Source of the DNA: Alphaproteobacteria bacterium
GTDB lineage: Bacteria; Pseudomonadota; Alphaproteobacteria; UBA7879; UBA5542
Direction of reading: 5' to 3'
NCBI GenBank assembly: GCA_037146715.1
Contig: JBAWWO010000010.1
Span: 1-45,022, forward strand
DNA length: 45,022 nucleotides
A program made the position numbers and the translations under genes. The notes beneath the pieces were generated by a model that worked only from the letters and a program-made list of their open reading frames with translations, was not told where the DNA came from and searched no databases. Every line of letters starts with the position of its first letter. The stretch's first letter is position 1. Of the stretch, positions 40,566-45,022 are shown one piece after another.

Positions 40566-41576
40566 ATGCAAACAATTTTAAATAAATTATGGAAACGAGG
40601 TACTGATTTTCTTGGAACCCGCTATGCAATTATGGGCGGGGCCATGACATGGGTATCGGAACGCAATCTTGTGTCAGCCATTTCAAATGCGGGTGGTTTT
40701 GGCATTTTGGCTTCAGGTGCCATGCCGCCAGAAATTTTGGCTGAAGAAATTCGGGCAACACGGGCGATGACAGACAAACCTTTTGGCGTAAATTTAATTA
40801 CGTTGCACCCTCAGTTATCTGACCTAATTCAAGTTTGTATTGATGAAAAAGTTTCTCATGTTGTTTTGGCGGGCGGTCTTCCCCAGGCCGATTCGATCAC
40901 AAAACTGAAAGATGCGGGTATAAAGGTTATGTGCTTTGCCCCCGGCTTAATTATTGCGCGCAAGCTTATTCGCATGGGGGCGGATGCCCTGGTGATTGAG
41001 GGAATGGAGGCGGGCGGACATATTGGCCCCGTTTCTACAACAGTTCTAGCCCAAGAAATTTTGCCCCACATTACGGAAGTTCCAGTTTTTGTAGCGGGGG
41101 GAATCGGTCGTGGCGAAGCTATGATTTCGTATCTTAAAATGGGGGCAGCGGGATGTCAGCTTGGCACACGGTTTGTCTGTGCGAAAGAATCTCAAGCTCA
41201 CCCAAAATTTAAAGAAGCTTTTATTCGCAGTAATGCGCGGGATGCCACCGTTTCACCCCAATTAGACAGCCGTTTCCCAGTTATTCCTGTTCGGGCCATT
41301 TCTAATAAGGGGATGGATAAATTTATTGCTTTTCAACGAGAGATGATCGACGCTTTCACGAACGGTGAAATGTCCCAAAAGGATGCTCAGCTGGAAATTG
41401 AGCGATTTTGGGCGGGTGCTTTGCGTCGGGCTGTTATTGATGGGGATGTAGAAAATGGATCTCTTATGGCTGGCCAAAGTGTAGTCATGGTAACCCAAGA
41501 ACAACCTGTCAAAGAGATTATAGAGGAGCTGATAGAACAGGCCCTAAAATCTCTATCACAGCATTCTCACTATTAA
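40566..41576 (+). CDS. nitronate monooxygenase / FabK-like flavin oxidoreductase
   Basis: This 336-residue FMN-binding TIM barrel of the nitronate monooxygenase/enoyl-ACP reductase II family begins RYAIMGGAMTWVSERNLVSA (usual PIxxGGMxxVS). It contains GGFGILASG, KPFGVNLI, VIEGMEAGGHIG (catalytic His and FMN phosphate loop), VFVAGGIGRGEA and GAAGCQLGTRFVCAKES. The EGMEAGGH form is the one found in FabK-like members, so a role as enoyl-ACP reductase cannot be excluded. Shine-Dalgarno is weak. The 3' end overlaps the convergent gene by 59 bases. Confidence 0.85.
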   Translation: MQTILNKLWKRGTDFLGTRYAIMGGAMTWVSERNLVSAISNAGGFGILASGAMPPEILAEEIRATRAMTDKPFGVNLITLHPQLSDLIQVCIDEKVSHVVLAGGLPQADSITKLKDAGIKVMCFAPGLIIARKLIRMGADALVIEGMEAGGHIGPVSTTVLAQEILPHITEVPVFVAGGIGRGEAMISYLKMGAAGCQLGTRFVCAKESQAHPKFKEAFIRSNARDATVSPQLDSRFPVIPVRAISNKGMDKFIAFQREMIDAFTNGEMSQKDAQLEIERFWAGALRRAVIDGDVENGSLMAGQSVVMVTQEQPVKEIIEELIEQALKSLSQHSHY

Positions 41577-42537
41577 GCCCTTTGGGCTCTTCGATCGATG
41601 GTTCTACACTAGCTCGTGTAGGAAGATCCATAACAATTATTTCTTCAGTCGCGGCGCGGCTATCAAACAAAGCATCTTGGGCAACTGATTCCTCCAAAAG
41701 AACTGGCTCTTGCTTTTCGGGAACAAAATAAAGACTTTCATCCTCCTGTTCTGTATCAATAGCAGGCTCACTAGTTGAAGCGGTACTGATCAAAAGTTGG
41801 GCAAGGCCCGCGCTGCCCTCAAGCACGAAATTGGATACACCCCTGTCAATCGTATGGGACATGGGGGATGCTGATTTTATCTTATTATGAACTTGTGATC
41901 CCAAAGGAACTGTCAGTTTTCCCCTTAAAGAGCCACTGGAAACTTTGATGAATCGTTGATTGGGAACAAGGGACTTGTAAATAAGATCTATATCTAAGGT
42001 TCCCCCATCTAGGACGCAATCCCCCTGAACATCTGTGGCTTTCACAGAAACTTGTCCCCCAGATAATTTGATTTGTGTTGGATTCGTTACCCTTAAAGAC
42101 CCTTGCCCGACATCCATTTGAATGTGGGCATTCACATCATTAGTTTCTAAAGAAGTTTGACCTCCCTTTACTGAAACAGCGGGATTGTTGGGAACGGTGA
42201 TATCAAAATCAACCTCACAAGAAATTTGGGAAGAAAACAGAGGGTTTTTTCTTTTTGACTGAATGCTTAGAAAACGTCCGTCTTTGTTTTCAATAATCAA
42301 CTCACAATGGTCTTCGTTAAAATTGCGTTTTGTATACTGAACCTGGGTAAAGGGTGAAGACGGTTTTTTCGTGATCTTAATATTGCTTTTTTCAGTATCA
42401 ATCGTAATAGATTTAAAGTTTTTCACCGGAAAAGCTTTAAGGGTTTTTTTTGATTCTGCCATCACGTTGCCTGCGAGGGAGAACAGAAGGATTAATAGGA
42501 TTATTATGTCTTTTGAAAAATTCCATAGCATCATCAT
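41518..42537 (-). CDS. exported beta-rich protein (DUF4097-like), unknown function
   Basis: This 339-residue protein has a signal peptide (residues about 8-28, IIILLILLFSLAGNVMAES). Residues about 40-235 contain repeating short beta-strands with Asp/Gly/Asn turns (KSITIDTEKSNIKITKK, VSVKGGQTSLET, MDVGQGSLRV), the look of a DUF4097/GIN-like right-handed beta-helix. The last 90 residues are acidic and probably disordered. The gene starts two bases after the atpD stop, where atpC (epsilon) would be expected, so it may share the atp transcript. The end overlaps the convergent flavin enzyme gene. Confidence 0.65.
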   Translation of the reverse strand: MMMLWNFSKDIIILLILLFSLAGNVMAESKKTLKAFPVKNFKSITIDTEKSNIKITKKPSSPFTQVQYTKRNFNEDHCELIIENKDGRFLSIQSKRKNPLFSSQISCEVDFDITVPNNPAVSVKGGQTSLETNDVNAHIQMDVGQGSLRVTNPTQIKLSGGQVSVKATDVQGDCVLDGGTLDIDLIYKSLVPNQRFIKVSSGSLRGKLTVPLGSQVHNKIKSASPMSHTIDRGVSNFVLEGSAGLAQLLISTASTSEPAIDTEQEDESLYFVPEKQEPVLLEESVAQDALFDSRAATEEIIVMDLPTRASVEPSIEEPKGLNSENAVIEILGPVLSAPL

Positions 42538-42539
42538 AA

Positions 42540-44847
<2,308 letters not shown>

Positions 44848-45022
44848 TTATGTCCTATGAGCCTCAGGTTATATCAGATTTCAAAATTATGCCAGTAGGA
44901 TTTAAATCTTGCGTTTCACACACCTCTATTAGTATAGTAAAAGAAAGGGCCAGAGAAGCCTGTTAAGCAGGGAAACATGATAGACGTATCAGGCAGGAAA
45001 GGTATGATTTTTTTAAGGGGAG
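44848..45022 (-). other. region upstream of atpG without atpA
   Basis: All three minus-strand frames contain stops, and none reads like the C-terminus of the alpha subunit. A possible -10 box TATACT occurs near 44933-44938, but no good -35 accompanies it. The stretch may hold a separate promoter for atpG-atpD. Confidence 0.4.

Overview
The window looks like chromosome from an AT-rich alphaproteobacterium, most likely a host-associated member of the Holosporales/Rickettsiales side of the class. This is inferred from gene content and order: a mitofilin-like gene overlapping hemY, yraN next to a BON-domain lipoprotein, ubiG, atpG-atpD, and two copies of a dispersed palindromic repeat of the kind common in such genomes. 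No taxonomic search was possible.

Left part (about 0.5-16.4 kb): a small exported Cys protein (minus strand), an EPS-associated winged-helix regulator, then one long rightward gene train. It begins with a class D beta-lactamase overlapping an ABC exporter and continues into a surface-polysaccharide cluster. The cluster holds a WbpB-WbpD fusion, a second hexapeptide acetyltransferase, a sugar epimerase/dehydratase, two glycosyltransferases, an AsnB-type amidotransferase, a WbpG/HisH/HisF set, a WbpI/WecB-type 2-epimerase and a two-part kinase-like/methyltransferase protein. WbpG-HisH-HisF with WbpB, WbpD and WbpI is the signature of an acetamidino-diaminouronic acid sugar (as in Pseudomonas aeruginosa O5 antigen), but the dehydrogenase WbpA and aminotransferase WbpE are not in the window. 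Genes from about 5.6 to 16.4 kb are clearly more AT-rich than the flanks and mostly overlap or abut.

Middle (16.4-25 kb): a photolyase gene, tRNA-Ser(GGA), then galU-ugd-pgm (nucleotide-sugar supply), ended by a long palindromic repeat that also provides the ribosome binding site of a 1016-residue GltD-like/PyrK-like flavoprotein. Upstream of the photolyase is a decayed copy of the tRNA-Ser/galU-promoter/galU-start segment. Its galU-type promoter survives, and its 18-codon open frame overlaps the photolyase start.

Right part (25-45 kb): envelope and housekeeping genes, namely a lipoprotein, mitofilin-like protein, HemY, PBP4-type carboxypeptidase, glycine-zipper lipoprotein, MFS transporter, RecG, ComM, BON lipoprotein, YraN, a DUF4143 ATPase with an operator-like repeat array, a SPOR-like protein coupled to a DUF4280 (PAAR-like) gene behind ubiG, a FabK/nitronate-monooxygenase-like enzyme, an exported beta-rich protein, and atpD/atpG without atpA or atpC beside them.

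A recurring regulatory feature is a sigma-70-like promoter whose -10 box ends 6-7 bases before the start codon (galU, the galU relic, the mitofilin-like gene, dacB, perhaps yraN), which predicts leaderless mRNAs. No insertion sequence, CRISPR array or origin was recognised.
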